64,000 nucleotides of DNA from Tistrella mobilis (GTDB lineage Bacteria > Pseudomonadota > Alphaproteobacteria > Tistrellales > Tistrellaceae). Location: the NCBI RefSeq assembly GCF_041468085.1, contig NZ_CP121015.1, positions 372,001-436,000 of the forward strand, written 5' to 3'. Position numbers and translations under genes: made by a program. Of the stretch, positions 20,301 through 27,987 are shown piece by piece. Each line of letters opens with the position of its first letter. Positions within the stretch are counted from its first letter, which is position 1. The notes beneath the pieces were generated by a model that was not told the DNA's origin, did not search any database, and worked only from the letters and a program-made list of their open reading frames with translations.

Positions 20301-21855
20301 TGCGAAGGCGCCGGTGTCGTTCACGCTGGACGTCTCGCAGCCGGCGCTGCACCGCTCGGTGCGGCTGAAGCCGGTCTATGCGGTCAACGAGATCGAATTC
20401 GGCATCACCCCGATCGACAGCGGTTACGACGCCTCGGACTGGCTGACCTTCGTTCTGCCGTTCCAGACCGCGGCCCCGCCGGCCTTCACCGCCGATCTGG
20501 GCACGCCCCAGGTGCCGGTGCCGCTGCGCGCCTATCCCGACCTGCCGGCCCTGATCTCGCAATCGGCCACCACGCCCGATGATCCGCAGAGCGTGGCCGA
20601 GGCGGTGCACTGGGCCTATGTCTTCACCTACACCCATCAGAGCGCGGATCAGGACCAGATCCGCATCGAGCTGGAATTCAACCGCCAGCCGGATCCGGCC
20701 CTGCGCGCGATGCTCGACGAGGATGAAAGCCTCTTCGCGCTGCTTGCGCAGTATGCATCGGCGTCGGATACGTTCTGGCAGATCCTGGCCGGGCTTCAGG
20801 CGCCGACCGCCGGGCCGGACGACACGGTGCTGGCCGCCACCCTCGACACCTATGCGACGCTGGCCGGCAAGGTGGCGACGCGCTGGTCGGCCTGGTGGGG
20901 GGTGGGCAGCTGCGACGAGACGGTCGCCGCCCGCAACCAGGCCCGCCCCGCCCATGAAGGGCTGGTGCCCGCGCATCGCACCACCAGAGGTCGCGCGGCC
21001 CTGCTCGGCCGGTCGATGGACGGGTCCGACGGGCCGGTGCACAGCTTCTTCCACTATCTCGCCACCCTGGGCATCACCATGATCGGCGATACCGATCCGG
21101 TGCCGGTCTACGGAACCCTCACCCTTCAGCAATTGACCGAGGACGTCGAGGCGGCCCCGTTCGACTGGCCCGGAATCGTGGTGATCCGCGATGACGGCGC
21201 CACCGCCGAACTCACCGGCCGCCCCCCTGAGGGCCGGATGCGGATCTATGATTTCCCGCTGGGCGAAGGGGCGCATCTGATGCCCGCCTTCTCGCGGCTC
21301 TCGTTCCGCTACACCATCGGCGGGCTGCACATCGCCGCCTTCCAGAATGCCACCGCCGGCGTTTCGGTGATCCGCAACGCCCGGCTGCTGGGTGCCGAGG
21401 GGCCCGAGACCAGCTCCGCCTTCGTCTACCGCACCCCGCAGCTGGGCTTCCCGGAACCGCTGGTGCCGCTGATCACCGTGCAGGACCGGATCGATATCGG
21501 CCCCTGGACCACCGACCCCGCCACCAACCCGCTGACGGCGGTGTTCAACGAAATGTTCGACGGCCAGCCCGATGGCCAGCAGATCGCAGTGTCGATCCGC
21601 TATGGCTATACGCTGGTGCAGGCCGGCGCCGATTCGATCGAAACCCTGCTGCCGGTGCTGCTGCACCCGCGCTACGACTATACCAACAGCACGGTGTCGG
21701 GGATCATCCAGGCCGTCGGCCAGTGGCAGCAGGCGACGCAGCCGGTCACCACCGGCGCGGTCTGGGGCTTCTCGATCAGCCTCTATTCCACCACCGACCC
21801 GGATCTGGACCGGCCGCTGCTGGAACTGCAGAAGCTGGTTTCGGCGATCGGGTAG
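17368..21855 (+). CDS. Giant protein with multiple LysM-like repeats (1495 aa)
   Basis: AAGGAG lies just upstream of two adjacent ATG codons (17368 and 17371); the first overlaps the upstream stop. Residues 110-660 contain about seven degenerate LysM-like units, each a short helix-turn-helix such as LADVVTRYGLDW, LGATARAYGVEPGDLLRHNA or LGARYGLDPTLILSANA. Residues 660-1495 are mostly beta structure with no enzyme motif. The N-terminus (VGYTDPVIGVTSWPVTS) reads like a continuation of the DVYGN domain that ends the preceding protein, so the two may be one chain in relatives. It closes the operon; the 199 bases after it hold no recognisable gene. Function unknown, presumably part of one assembly with the other giant proteins. 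Confidence 0.88.
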   Translation: MMSAAVSFDAASGTVDMVVGYTDPVIGVTSWPVTSVAWGVTSAADGQPGARLQLRIAMQPGGLTAGGTVAGDDATATAADIGARFGAVWYQIMQPDVTAALSTSLDQPAGGSPTALPVPMDGLRAHVSACYAFSTAAALLGASLADPSVTPTLADVVTRYGLDWQALGLAAGDRPLGRLVALPETGLAVPDYAVFTAGSTVAELVPQGLDPATVLGDADNIVLPLLPGTELVVPAAEHAQPADGLSAGELAEAFSVTLASLTTANKDRPALLAPGFVFSAQGIEVEVPATGEPGADATLDDIAGTFRDNGVPYDAVMTVGANAEARGMFRTGVTLTVDRRLIEDGWTLDDNDTGQTAATLAGLNTATVDLFPAGAPLFLTTNAVTGLDNAPLGATARAYGVEPGDLLRHNAGLAPQAPANGAGLPVPGLPIPGLSAWPEDATTIRIPWRILGGTTMSAIAARFVALGTDAEVALTQANRAMPGTVAGGRTITVDGQALATQAGDSFDAVIARADPPVTIDAFAVAIADDPDALATGGLLLCGPALTGDAALTPADLGARYGLDPTLILSANAATPGVIVPGLTLRPSAVAATPTITTAADDSLNAIIRRFAAAGIAVTIGDVVTGNPDQAWIAAAAKLLLPPADTRLEAAFGTAGWQFPDVIFPLRTWITLARDPRLVDPAFIRDGADPGPVVQVASPIAVTRSATPDREEDGAVTLDVFAAAMEAAIQGLKIATGKVLSAERDPAPTDVWAVSFVDPGGITKVDLAPPLTVDWNPSPQPWSFGLRPLSNTLEAESGVTISTLDPATGTWGKSQTYDFQGIDLEVWARSWLAGLDLICTAPYAAPAYRVNPSALQSILAAKKLTACAVADGLSAILADQDTGAGAIGGGAWTAAREVLYQRLLRTLGAGYDTTAVLQFAAEVTAPVSAATARLSGAGKLAEVPVEGGGNGEPGEGDPNAWKVSQLGNAKLPLKAAPADAKAPVSFTLDVSQPALHRSVRLKPVYAVNEIEFGITPIDSGYDASDWLTFVLPFQTAAPPAFTADLGTPQVPVPLRAYPDLPALISQSATTPDDPQSVAEAVHWAYVFTYTHQSADQDQIRIELEFNRQPDPALRAMLDEDESLFALLAQYASASDTFWQILAGLQAPTAGPDDTVLAATLDTYATLAGKVATRWSAWWGVGSCDETVAARNQARPAHEGLVPAHRTTRGRAALLGRSMDGSDGPVHSFFHYLATLGITMIGDTDPVPVYGTLTLQQLTEDVEAAPFDWPGIVVIRDDGATAELTGRPPEGRMRIYDFPLGEGAHLMPAFSRLSFRYTIGGLHIAAFQNATAGVSVIRNARLLGAEGPETSSAFVYRTPQLGFPEPLVPLITVQDRIDIGPWTTDPATNPLTAVFNEMFDGQPDGQQIAVSIRYGYTLVQAGADSIETLLPVLLHPRYDYTNSTVSGIIQAVGQWQQATQPVTTGAVWGFSISLYSTTDPDLDRPLLELQKLVSAIG

Positions 21856-22054
21856 GGGCGTGACCAAAACAACACCCCCCACCCGAGGATCGCTTCATCG
21901 TCGAACATGACTACACGCCAGAACCTCATCGTCCGGCGTGCCGATCTCAATACCGTCATCGCGGTGCGGAAATCGGGTCTCAAGCGTGAGAGATACCCGG
22001 CCGGCATCTGAAGACACCCCTTTGATCACCAGTGATTTGAGGAGAAATAACGCG

Positions 22055-23332
22055 ATGACGTCCGATGCAACGGCAATCGATCCGGCTCTCATTGCAGAGG
22101 TGGAGAGCTTTCAGCATCGACTGTTGATTCGCGCTGGATTCGATCCCGAAACATTTGCTCAGCGCTCGGACGCTGACGAAGTCACCTTGCCAATCCGGAT
22201 CGCTTCACGTGGTTTGCGACTGATCTTCCGGATCACTGGGCATCGCGATCGTGCAGAGGAGATCGGTTCCTTCATCGAGTACGCGCGCGAACGGTCGCGC
22301 GAGGCGCCGCTGCTGCGTAAGCTGACAGCGGAACGAACCGCTCGCGACCCCGCACCCGTCTCGCGCTACCAGCGTCGCGACGACCATAGCTTCCTGCTCG
22401 AGATACGCTCTCTCATACGTGCTGCGCTTGATAAATTGCCCGCAGGTGATCCACTTCGCGACATGATCCAGACGATCGACAGGACCCTGCTCGCCACCGC
22501 CCCGCTCGGGAGATGCGACGCCTGGATCAGGGCGAGTGCAGACCGCCGTAGTTTCGCGATCACGATCGACGATGAAATCGTGCGGCTCGCGTCGCAGATG
22601 GGATTTCTATTTGCAGAGATCATCGGCGAGCACCGCAACACGATGATCCTCGACTCGCACCGCGCCGAGGAATTGCTGACCAAGGCGGATGGTCCGATCA
22701 CTCAATTCGGCAAGATCGTCCGCGGCTTCATCATTGATGGCTCAAGCCTAATGGCGATCCCGCCTGCCCGGCCAAGCCGGTTCTCGCGCGACGTGATGGC
22801 GACCTTTGTCCAATTGGCGGCCATCTTCATCCTTGCGCATGAATACTCTCATGCGCACCTTGGTCATTTCGACGATCACGGTCAATTTCTTCGAATGATG
22901 GAAGAATGCGAGGACGATGATGAAGAGGCAGCCAGATATCAAAAAGCGCGAACCGATTCAATCGAAGCCGAGGCGGATGCAAATGCGCGTGCGGTGGTCC
23001 TTTGCGTTTGCCGCTTCTGGAACTATGATCCGAGTCTCATGGGGCCGGCCGCGGTCTCGATCCTGTCGGTCTATGATGCGGTATATCGCTCGATCGCGGC
23101 CAGCGCCGGGTTTGATGAGTCCCGTGCCGATGCAATCGTGAGCAGGCTGTTTGATCATCCGTCACCCTCCGAGCGGCTGCGCCGACTGATCAATCCCTCT
23201 GCACCGTCGGACGTCTGGGCACATTATGTGGCCAAGGGTCTGGCACAGCATCGATTCGAGGTGCGGCCCGATCGGATCCACCGGCGGTGGTCCGGTCTTC
23301 TGACGGCACTATCCCGCGTCGCTACGTCATAG
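22055..23332 (+). CDS. HExxH zinc metallopeptidase-like protein
   Basis: The ATG is preceded by GGAG ten bases upstream; the frame extends 39 codons further, but that extension has no ribosome-binding site and coding-unlike composition. The product has 425 residues. LAHEYSHAHLGH (His262, Glu263, His266) is a classic zinc-peptidase motif, and SIEAEADANARAV about 40 residues on supplies an acidic third ligand, as in peptidases of the M48/U49/ImmA-like type. There is no signal peptide. A hydrophobic segment (VQLAAIFILA) leads directly into the motif and is probably the core helix. GC content is clearly lower than in the giant genes and codon use is more mixed, pointing to acquired DNA. Substrate unknown; phage-exclusion peptidases such as Lit share the HExxH...E/D layout, but this is only analogy. 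Confidence 0.8.
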   Translation: MTSDATAIDPALIAEVESFQHRLLIRAGFDPETFAQRSDADEVTLPIRIASRGLRLIFRITGHRDRAEEIGSFIEYARERSREAPLLRKLTAERTARDPAPVSRYQRRDDHSFLLEIRSLIRAALDKLPAGDPLRDMIQTIDRTLLATAPLGRCDAWIRASADRRSFAITIDDEIVRLASQMGFLFAEIIGEHRNTMILDSHRAEELLTKADGPITQFGKIVRGFIIDGSSLMAIPPARPSRFSRDVMATFVQLAAIFILAHEYSHAHLGHFDDHGQFLRMMEECEDDDEEAARYQKARTDSIEAEADANARAVVLCVCRFWNYDPSLMGPAAVSILSVYDAVYRSIAASAGFDESRADAIVSRLFDHPSPSERLRRLINPSAPSDVWAHYVAKGLAQHRFEVRPDRIHRRWSGLLTALSRVATS

Positions 23333-23338
23333 ACGAAA

Positions 23339-23360
23339 GGACGGGCCCTTCAGCCCGTCC
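23339..23360 (+). terminator. Hairpin terminator after the metallopeptidase gene
   Basis: Perfect 8-bp stem GGACGGGC/GCCCGTCC with a six-base loop, followed by CTCTT. It sits six bases after the stop codon, between two converging genes. The T-run is poor, so it may work weakly or in both directions. Confidence 0.6.
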
Positions 23361-23385
23361 CTCTTGAACAGCAGTCGACGCAAGA

Positions 23386-24390
23386 TCACGGTTCCCGCAA
23401 GGTATCGATCAGGTGATCTCCCGCCTGCCAGCCGCCGAACTGATCCAGCGCATCAGTCCAGAACAGCCGCTGCAGCCAGCGATACGGAGCGCCATCGCGG
23501 GTGAAGGTCGCGGCATAGCCGCAGCGACCGTGCAGCATGCAGCGATTGTCGATGAGGATGAGCCGGCCAGGGTCGATCACCACACCGACCGCGACCGTCT
23601 GCAGCGCCCGGATGAAAGCCTGCAGCGCCACCGCGGCACGGTCGTCGTCAGCCCGAATCATATCGCCATAGGTGGCGATGATGAGGGCAATGCGGTCCCC
23701 GGGGCCCGGGACGACAACCGCAGTGCGCCGTTCGGCCGGCATGTCCGTTCGCCGCCAACGCTCGGGCCGACGGATCCAGAAGCGCTCTTCGAACAGGATC
23801 GCCCGGTCCTCCTCGCTCAGCATATCGAGCGCGATCCGCCCATCGGCCACATAAGTTGCGGGCGACCCGCCAGGCTCGCGGCATACACCGATCAGAGCGA
23901 GCCCTGCCGGCGAACGGTCCCGCCGGAAGGTCCGGCCAAAGGCGTTCTCGATATGCGGATTCAAGTGGACCGCCCCCAGACCCGTCAGCGTCTTCGTACG
24001 GCCAAGCTTGGCCGCGACGTTGCTGACCAGGCTGCGGCCCTCCTGGACGATCGCATAGGGCACGCCGCACTGGGCGACAAAGCCGGTGAGAACAGCCTCG
24101 CTGATACCGGTCGGCTTCGCACGGATCGGCGCTTCCGGGTCGATCGGCCCCGAGAGAACATTCGCATCGACTGGCACATTGTCGATAACCAGTGCGCCGA
24201 GATGGGGAAGATCGGCCAGCATGCGGCGCTGGCCGTCCTCCAAAACCGCGGAAACTGCTGCGCCGGTGCGCGCGATATAAGGTGCGAAGGGGCCGTTGAG
24301 AGGGTACGTCTCTGCAGCGATCCGGGCACTCAGCTCGTTGCGCTGCGCGTCCGCCAGCATTATCGTCGGGAGTGGAAAGGTATTCATCAT
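23386..24390 (-). CDS. Clavaminate-synthase-like Fe(II)/2-oxoglutarate dioxygenase
   Basis: AAGGAGG stands six bases before the ATG at 24390 (a second ATG follows directly), so the longer upstream frame is rejected. The 334-residue product fits the TauD/clavaminate synthase-like superfamily. HLNPHIENAF near residue 144 gives an H-x-E metal triad start, as in the amino-acid beta-hydroxylases AsnO and VioC. DNRCMLHGR near 280 gives the distal His and the 2-oxoglutarate-binding Arg. Family members hydroxylate free or carrier-bound amino acids such as Arg or Asn; the substrate here cannot be read from sequence. No NRPS or other biosynthetic gene is adjacent. Transcription diverges from an HTH regulator 110 bases away, the likely controller. 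Confidence 0.78.
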   Translation of the reverse strand: MMNTFPLPTIMLADAQRNELSARIAAETYPLNGPFAPYIARTGAAVSAVLEDGQRRMLADLPHLGALVIDNVPVDANVLSGPIDPEAPIRAKPTGISEAVLTGFVAQCGVPYAIVQEGRSLVSNVAAKLGRTKTLTGLGAVHLNPHIENAFGRTFRRDRSPAGLALIGVCREPGGSPATYVADGRIALDMLSEEDRAILFEERFWIRRPERWRRTDMPAERRTAVVVPGPGDRIALIIATYGDMIRADDDRAAVALQAFIRALQTVAVGVVIDPGRLILIDNRCMLHGRCGYAATFTRDGAPYRWLQRLFWTDALDQFGGWQAGDHLIDTLREP

Positions 24391-24418
24391 CTGGTGCCTC
24401 CTTCTATTCGAGCACCAG
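24391..24418 (-). promoter_or_regulatory. Inverted repeat enclosing the oxygenase ribosome-binding site
   Basis: Seven-base arms CTGGTGC and GCACCAG flank a 14-base loop that holds the AAGGAGG ribosome-binding site of the oxygenase gene. It could be an operator for the divergent HTH protein or an RNA hairpin that presents the ribosome-binding site. No clear sigma-70 promoter was identified in the 110-base divergent region. Confidence 0.4.
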
Positions 24419-24500
24419 CAATCATTGATCTCAGGTGGTCCGGAAGGGCGGGGACCAAAAGGCGGGCAAAGTTCGCCTGGGGGACTCGGGAAGGAGTTTG

Positions 24501-25331
24501 ATGGCTCTGGTTTCTTGCACGGCCTTACCATTAAAATTGCATCATTTTTTTGAGTTCGCCGGTCAGGCGATCGGCGGGCCATTCCCCATCAAAGACAAGG
24601 CAGCGATCGCCCGTCACCTCAACATCCCGCGCGCACGCGTCACCGAATGGACCCAGGCCGACGACGACAAGAACCGGCCTGTCAACAGCGTCCAGAACGC
24701 ACATGTCGAGGAGTTGGCGCGGCTTTATGCTTTACTTGCGCCCGGCCCGATTCTTGCTGAGGAGGCGTATCGCTACTGGCGCTATGTTTCAGCGGAGGTG
24801 TTTCGGGACGGGCTGTTTCCGCGTCCGGACTGGCGCAACTTGTGTCCCCTGCTCAAGAGCCGTGAGCCAAAGGTCAAGATCACATTGAACCCGGCGCAGG
24901 ATGCGCTCGGCATGATGGACGAGATGGTCGAGCCGGTGCCCGGAACACACTGTCTCAAGCTCGGCCAGCACTTTTCAGTTTACGTGGAGCGCATCCGGGG
25001 TAAGTCGATGTACCTGCTGGTAGACGCTCCCGAAGGCCTGTTCCTCCATGTTCCAGGAGCCACCTTCGACGGAATATTTCGACAGAATCCGCAGAGATTA
25101 CCCCCTGAACGGCGGTGGCGGTTCACGACCAACGGCCCCCACCGCATCATTGTGATCGAACTCAGCGCCGACGCGCCGCCCTTTGTCCGCCACCTGTCCA
25201 CCAGGGGGGCGCTCAGCGAGCGCGAGATCGATACAATGGTCTCGGCGCTGGAGGATCCTGGTCGAGTGCCAGTCTGGAACTGGGGCGCATGCGCCATCCA
25301 TGTCGGCGACATGAGCGCGGACCAAGAGTGA
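24501..25331 (+). CDS. HTH-domain regulator with unknown C-terminal domain
   Basis: AAGGAG four bases before the ATG fixes the start; the frame extends 22 codons upstream without support. Residues 30-55 (KAAIARHLNIPRARVTEW) form a Cro/XRE-like helix-turn-helix. The remaining 220 residues are not recognised. They include a strand-rich region around GKSMYLLVDAPEGLFLHVP that could be a ligand- or effector-sensing fold. It is transcribed away from the clavaminate-synthase-like gene, an arrangement typical of a regulator and its target. GC content is lower than the surrounding backbone, like the metallopeptidase and the oxygenase, so the three may have arrived together. Confidence 0.65.
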   Translation: MALVSCTALPLKLHHFFEFAGQAIGGPFPIKDKAAIARHLNIPRARVTEWTQADDDKNRPVNSVQNAHVEELARLYALLAPGPILAEEAYRYWRYVSAEVFRDGLFPRPDWRNLCPLLKSREPKVKITLNPAQDALGMMDEMVEPVPGTHCLKLGQHFSVYVERIRGKSMYLLVDAPEGLFLHVPGATFDGIFRQNPQRLPPERRWRFTTNGPHRIIVIELSADAPPFVRHLSTRGALSEREIDTMVSALEDPGRVPVWNWGACAIHVGDMSADQE

Positions 25332-25411
25332 CGACTGAGAATGACCCGTCCGGCGATCGGCTGACCACTTACTCCTTTGATGCGGCACGCATGCTGGCCC
25401 CGGATGGCCGT

Positions 25412-25897
25412 TCACCGCCAGGGGGCAGCGCCCCGCACGGGCGGACGATGGGCCAGGCAGGTGGCCACGACCAGCATCTGAAACAGCTGGACCGGCAGGC
25501 TGCCGCCGGTCTGCCAGGCGAAGCCGCCGGGCAGAAGAGCGCAGATCAGGATGGCGATCGGGAAGCTGCCATGCAGCCGCACCAGCGGCAGCCGGCCCGC
25601 CACCACCTGGCGGTGGCTGCGCAGGGCCGGCGGCATGCTGCGGCTGCCGAACAGGGCCCCGTTGAGGGCGGTGGAAAAACCGCCCGCGACGCCGATCCAG
25701 AGCGCCACCGCGGCCAGCTTCCACCACAGGCCGTCGCCCGCCGCCACACTACCGGCGGCCGAGGCCAGCTCCAGTGCGGCGGCGGCCAGGCAGATCGCGG
25801 CCAGCCAGACCGTCAGGCGCCGGGTGATGTCCCGGTCGAGACGGGCCGGCAGGGCGGAATCGGCGGGAAGATCGGCAGAAGCGTGGTGCTGGGCCAT
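25412..25897 (-). CDS. Small multi-pass membrane protein
   Basis: The 161-residue product has about four hydrophobic segments: LTVWLAAICLAAAALELA, LWWKLAAVALWIGVAGG, FPIAILICALLPGGF and LFQMLVVATCLA. The ATG at 25897 has only a weak ribosome-binding site (GGGGAC); a GTG 23 codons upstream is possible. No family is recognised. It converges on the HTH regulator with an 80-base gap. Confidence 0.6.
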   Translation of the reverse strand: MAQHHASADLPADSALPARLDRDITRRLTVWLAAICLAAAALELASAAGSVAAGDGLWWKLAAVALWIGVAGGFSTALNGALFGSRSMPPALRSHRQVVAGRLPLVRLHGSFPIAILICALLPGGFAWQTGGSLPVQLFQMLVVATCLAHRPPVRGAAPWR

Positions 25898-26090
25898 CGG
25901 CGCGCGTCCCCGGCTGATCGGAAGTCTTGCCCGAGGAGGATAATCCCGGCGGGTCCATGTCACCACAGGTTTTCAGTGTGGGGCGGCCGGCCAAAGGATC
26001 CGGCCCGTCCGAACGCACACCGCCGCCGCAACCCTTGAATGTGGGGCGGCGGCGGCGCGTCGTCTTTTAGATGCAGGTCGGGGTCGTGCC

Positions 26091-26576
26091 CTACCAGGCA
26101 CGTGCCCCGCCGCTCTGGGCCTGGGAAACCGTGCCTGCGATGTCGCCGGCGCGGAGATAGTCTTCCAACCGTTCCAGCCGGGCGGTCCAGTCGCGTTCTG
26201 CGGCCTGCATCAGATGCAGGCGGGCCTTTTCCTCGAAACCCGACCAGCCGACATGGTCCAGCTGAAGGCGGGTGTCGCCGTCGGGGGTCGGCGTCAGGCG
26301 GAGATTGACCCGCGTCTCGGCGGGCCAGGCGGCATCCGCCCAGGCCAGCTCAAGTGCGGAAGGCGGCGACCAGCGGAGCACGCGGCCGCGCACCTGGCGC
26401 GACTGCTCCCGCCCGTCGCCCCGGACGAGCAGCGTGCCCCCGGCGCGGGGGGTGAGGGAGACATGCCTCCCCCACCACGCCTGAACATGCTGCACGCCGG
26501 TCAGGGCCTCCCACACGGTCTGCCGGTCCGCGGCCAGATCGACCTTCAGGCGGATGATCCTGTCGGTAGCATTCAT
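26091..26576 (-). CDS. SRPBCC (AHSA1-like) domain protein
   Basis: GGAG eight bases before the ATG supports this start over an ATG 11 codons upstream. The 161 residues begin with the typical SRPBCC pattern, a first strand (DRIIRLKVDLAADRQTVWEA) followed by a helix and WWG. LELAWADAAWP and LRLTPTPDGDTRLQLDHVGW then match the AHSA1-type ligand-binding cup, and the C-terminal helix follows (WTARLERLEDYLR). Such proteins bind hydrophobic ligands or act in stress responses; the ligand is unknown. It precedes a CsbD-like stress gene on the same strand, which fits a minor stress role. Confidence 0.8.
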   Translation of the reverse strand: MNATDRIIRLKVDLAADRQTVWEALTGVQHVQAWWGRHVSLTPRAGGTLLVRGDGREQSRQVRGRVLRWSPPSALELAWADAAWPAETRVNLRLTPTPDGDTRLQLDHVGWSGFEEKARLHLMQAAERDWTARLERLEDYLRAGDIAGTVSQAQSGGARAW

Positions 26577-26631
26577 GATGCGTCTCCGGGAGAGCGTGGG
26601 ATAAGTCATCAGTCATCAGGCGGGCGCCGGG

Positions 26632-26814
26632 TCACTTCTTCAGGGCGTCGCGGACCTCATCCTTGGCCTTGCCGTATTCCTTCTGCACCTTGCCGGCGGT
26701 CTTCTCGGTGCGGCCTTCGGCTTCGGTGGCGCGGTCGCCGGTCGTGCGGCCCGCGACTTCCTTGATCTTGCCGGTGACCTGGCGGGTGGTGCCTTCAACG
26801 CGATCCTTGTCCAT
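26632..26814 (-). CDS. CsbD-like stress protein
   Basis: The 60-residue product begins MDKDRVEGTTRQVTGKIKEV and continues with charged, Gly/Lys/Glu-rich helices, which is the CsbD family layout and length. GGAG seven bases upstream of the ATG sets the start. CsbD proteins are small, hydrophilic and often induced in the general stress response. I looked upstream for an EcfG-type promoter: a GGAACC exists near 27004, but its spacing to a CGTT-like element is wrong, so regulation is not assigned. The 207 bases up to the response regulator hold nothing else recognisable. Confidence 0.9.
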   Translation of the reverse strand: MDKDRVEGTTRQVTGKIKEVAGRTTGDRATEAEGRTEKTAGKVQKEYGKAKDEVRDALKK

Positions 26815-27021
26815 CTTCGGTCTCCATTGCAGTCGATGCGGCGGAGGCTCGTATCCGCCGTCCTGGTCCAGACATCGGTATGGAGAGGAGATTGAACAAG
26901 CGGATGGCAGAGGAAGCCACGAAGCGCTCCCCATCAGGTCACAGCCCGCCGCAGATAAGGACACAGGATCCGGTTTCGGTCACGGATCGGTGCCGACCCT
27001 ATCGGTTCCGGCTGGGGCGGA

Positions 27022-27987
27022 TCACCGCCCGGCAAGGACTTTCAGCGCCGCCGCCGCTGCCGCGGTGCGGTTCTCGACGCCCAGTTTGGCGAAGATGCGC
27101 TCGACATGTTTGTCGACGGTGCGCGGCCCCAGTTCCAGGATTTCGGCGATCATCCGGTTGGGCTTGCCGTTGGCGACCCAGAGCAGCACCTCGGCTTCGC
27201 GCGCCGTCAGGCCGAAGGCATCCCGCAGGAGATCCTCGTCCCGGACCTCCCGGCCTTCGGTGAGGCGCAGCAGAATCTCGTCCGGCCCCAGCCGGCCGAT
27301 CAGCGCCAGGCAGAGCGGCAGCCCCACCTCCACGGCCAGGGTCAGCGGCCCCGCCTCGGCAGCCCCCGGCACCGCAAGCCAGGCCGTCACCTCACCGCCC
27401 AGCCGGAAGCCCGCCGGCAGGCTCCCACCAGGCTGGCCCCCACCCGGCAGCCCCGCCCCGCCCCCGCTGCAGCGCGAGGGGAAGGCCGCCGCCAGCCGGG
27501 CCTCGGCCTGGGGCGTCGACCAGAGCAGACGGCCGGCCCCATCCACCGCCAGCAGATGGCGGCCGGTGGCATCCAGGGCGGCCCGCGCACTCTGCGCCAG
27601 CCGGGCATTGGCCAGATGGGTGCGGATGCGCGCGATCAGCTCGTCGGGCACGATCGGCTTCGGCACGTAATCCACCCCGCCTGCGGCGAAACCCCGCACC
27701 ACATGCTCGGTCTCGGCCAGCCCGGTCATGAAGATCACCGGCACATGGGCGATATGGGGCCGGGTCTTCAGCCGGCGGCAGGTTTCGAACCCGTCCATGC
27801 CGGGCATCACCGCATCCATCAGCACGATGTCGGGCGTCACCCGCTCCACCAGATCGAGCGCGCGGGCGCCCTCTGCCGCGACCAGCACGGTCAACCCCGC
27901 CGCCTCGATCGCATCGGTCAGCAGGGCGAGCGTCTCCGCCCGGTCGTCCACCACCAGCACGATATCGCGCGGCCTGGTCATCATCAT
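27022..27987 (-). CDS. Response regulator, receiver plus LuxR-type HTH
   Basis: The 321-residue product starts with a receiver domain: acidic pocket VDDR, phosphorylated Asp near residue 58 in IVLMDAVMPGMDG, and Lys in YVPKP. A 90-residue Gly/Pro-rich linker follows. The protein ends in a LuxR-type HTH at 255-316 (LTAREAEVLLWVANGKPNRM, then RTVDKHVERIFAKLGV). Three ATG codons lie in tandem at the start, and the first overlaps the stop of the hybrid kinase (ATGA), so the two are a cognate pair made from one message. The target genes are unknown; transport- or nutrient-linked control is suggested by the partner kinase. Confidence 0.93.
   Translation of the reverse strand: MMMTRPRDIVLVVDDRAETLALLTDAIEAAGLTVLVAAEGARALDLVERVTPDIVLMDAVMPGMDGFETCRRLKTRPHIAHVPVIFMTGLAETEHVVRGFAAGGVDYVPKPIVPDELIARIRTHLANARLAQSARAALDATGRHLLAVDGAGRLLWSTPQAEARLAAAFPSRCSGGGAGLPGGGQPGGSLPAGFRLGGEVTAWLAVPGAAEAGPLTLAVEVGLPLCLALIGRLGPDEILLRLTEGREVRDEDLLRDAFGLTAREAEVLLWVANGKPNRMIAEILELGPRTVDKHVERIFAKLGVENRTAAAAAALKVLAGR

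Noticed and set aside
26984-27010. EcfG-type stress promoter (GGAACC...CGTT) for the CsbD gene
   Set aside because: GGAACC is present on the minus strand, but the nearest CGTT-like element is at the wrong spacing.
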